DNA from: Magicicada septendecula
Taxonomy: Eukaryota > Arthropoda > Insecta > Hemiptera > Cicadidae
NCBI GenBank assembly: GCA_034769895.1
Contig: JAWRYS010000699.1
Location: 1 to 64,000 of the forward strand
Direction of reading: 5' to 3'
Length of the DNA: 64,000 nt
The notes under the pieces were generated by a model. The model saw only the letters and a program-made list of their open reading frames with translations. It was not told the origin of the DNA and made no database searches. Position 1 is the first letter of the stretch; every line of letters starts with the position of its first letter. Below, piece by piece: positions 63,560-64,000 of this stretch. A program made the translations under genes and the position numbers.

Positions 63560-64000
63560 TGTAACGTCACAGAACGATCCATAAAAGGAAATCATTTATA
63601 TAGTAAGCTAGCATAAGAGGAAAGTGAGGTGAACAGTATCGAACCCAAGTAGTCCCAAAAAATTGTGTAATTTTGTATAATAATTATTTCTATCAACTTG
63701 AAAAAACGACCAAACTATGACTAACACAAAACCCCATATATATTATTAAAGTGAATAAGAATGAAAAAACCATAAGACAGTATAAGAGAGAGAAATAATG
63801 TCAGAATCAACCAAAATGAAGTCAATAATTATTAAGTTTTATAACTATGAATAGAGTATTAAAAATTATTTTTGTGAATAAATGGACATGATCCATTATT
63901 ATATTATGTGATGTAAATAAAATAAATGTATTAAATGATTTAAATACATTATTAGAAAGAATCTAAGTTAAAATAAAAATTGTATATTTGCAATGACAAA
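63560..64000 (+). repeat. Array 2 LTR 5, partial (cut by window end)
   Basis: The first 441 bases of a fifth LTR start with TGTAACGTCACAG. It has the aaaaattattttt variant of LTRs 3 and 4 and a private change (agctagc near 63606). The array therefore continues beyond the window. Confidence 0.8.

Larger units (their letters stand above)
41617..64000 (+). mobile_element. Array 2: head-to-tail tandem array of a second gag-only LTR retroelement
   Basis: LTR starts (TGTAACGTCACAG) are at 41617, 47104, 52588, 58073 and 63560, giving units of 5487, 5484, 5485 and 5487 bp. Each unit is a 2897-bp LTR and an internal region of about 2.59 kb (44514-47103, 50001-52587, 55485-58072, 60970-63559). The left boundary is at an LTR start; the right end is outside the window. 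Units are almost identical, much more so than in array 1, so this array grew more recently. Gag-like gene only, no pol. It is related to array 1 through the gag motif, the leader and the 3' patch. Confidence 0.83.

Noticed and set aside
1-64000. CRISPR arrays, tRNA or rRNA genes, bacterial operons, pol domains
   Set aside because: No short regular direct repeats with spacers, no cloverleaf or rRNA-like sequence, and no reverse-transcriptase, integrase or protease motif in any long frame.

Overview
The window is AT-rich animal-type nuclear DNA, most likely from an arthropod. That placement rests on base composition, the lysine-tRNA-type primer site and the LTR style, so it is only moderately secure. 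I see no cellular gene that can be identified, no tRNA or rRNA, and no bacterial features. About 93% of the sequence is two head-to-tail tandem arrays of long-terminal-repeat (LTR) retroelements. A single-copy spacer of about 4.3 kb separates them.

Array 1 (1-37317) reads on the minus strand. It has seven full units of 5.18-5.20 kb plus a partial LTR at the left edge. Each unit is an LTR of about 2.79 kb (TGTAAC...GTTACA) and an internal region of about 2.4 kb. The internal region holds a 3-nt spacer, a primer-binding site resembling the lysine-tRNA type, one 306-codon gag-like gene, about 1.4 kb without a gene, and a short purine-biased tract next to the following LTR. Neighbouring units share one LTR, so the order is LTR-int-LTR-int. 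Gag is open in units 2, 4 and 6 and broken in units 1, 3, 5 and 7.

The spacer (37318-41616) has no recognisable gene. It holds a purine-rich low-complexity tract, a CpG-containing promoter-like patch with YY1-like and CRE-like motifs and a 27-codon minus-strand ORF, a cluster of CGATA motifs, a 21-bp palindrome, a possible LINE 3' end and an (AT)17 tract touching array 2.

Array 2 (41617-64000) reads on the plus strand. It has four full units of 5.48-5.49 kb plus a partial fifth LTR. LTRs are 2897 bp (TGTAACG...CGTTATA) and internal regions about 2.59 kb. The gene product is a 387-residue, highly charged coiled-coil protein, open only in unit 2. Its C-terminal half shares a short motif (GLIN-[VI]-LN-x-P-[IV]-T) with the array 1 protein. 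The leaders and 3' non-coding regions also match in places, so the two arrays come from related non-autonomous, gag-only families.

Neither family carries protease, reverse transcriptase, RNase H or integrase. Any mobility would depend on enzymes from another element. The tandem form points to growth by recombination between LTRs, in effect a retroelement becoming a macrosatellite. The two arrays are arranged head to head: the 5' LTR ends of both face the spacer and both transcribe away from it.
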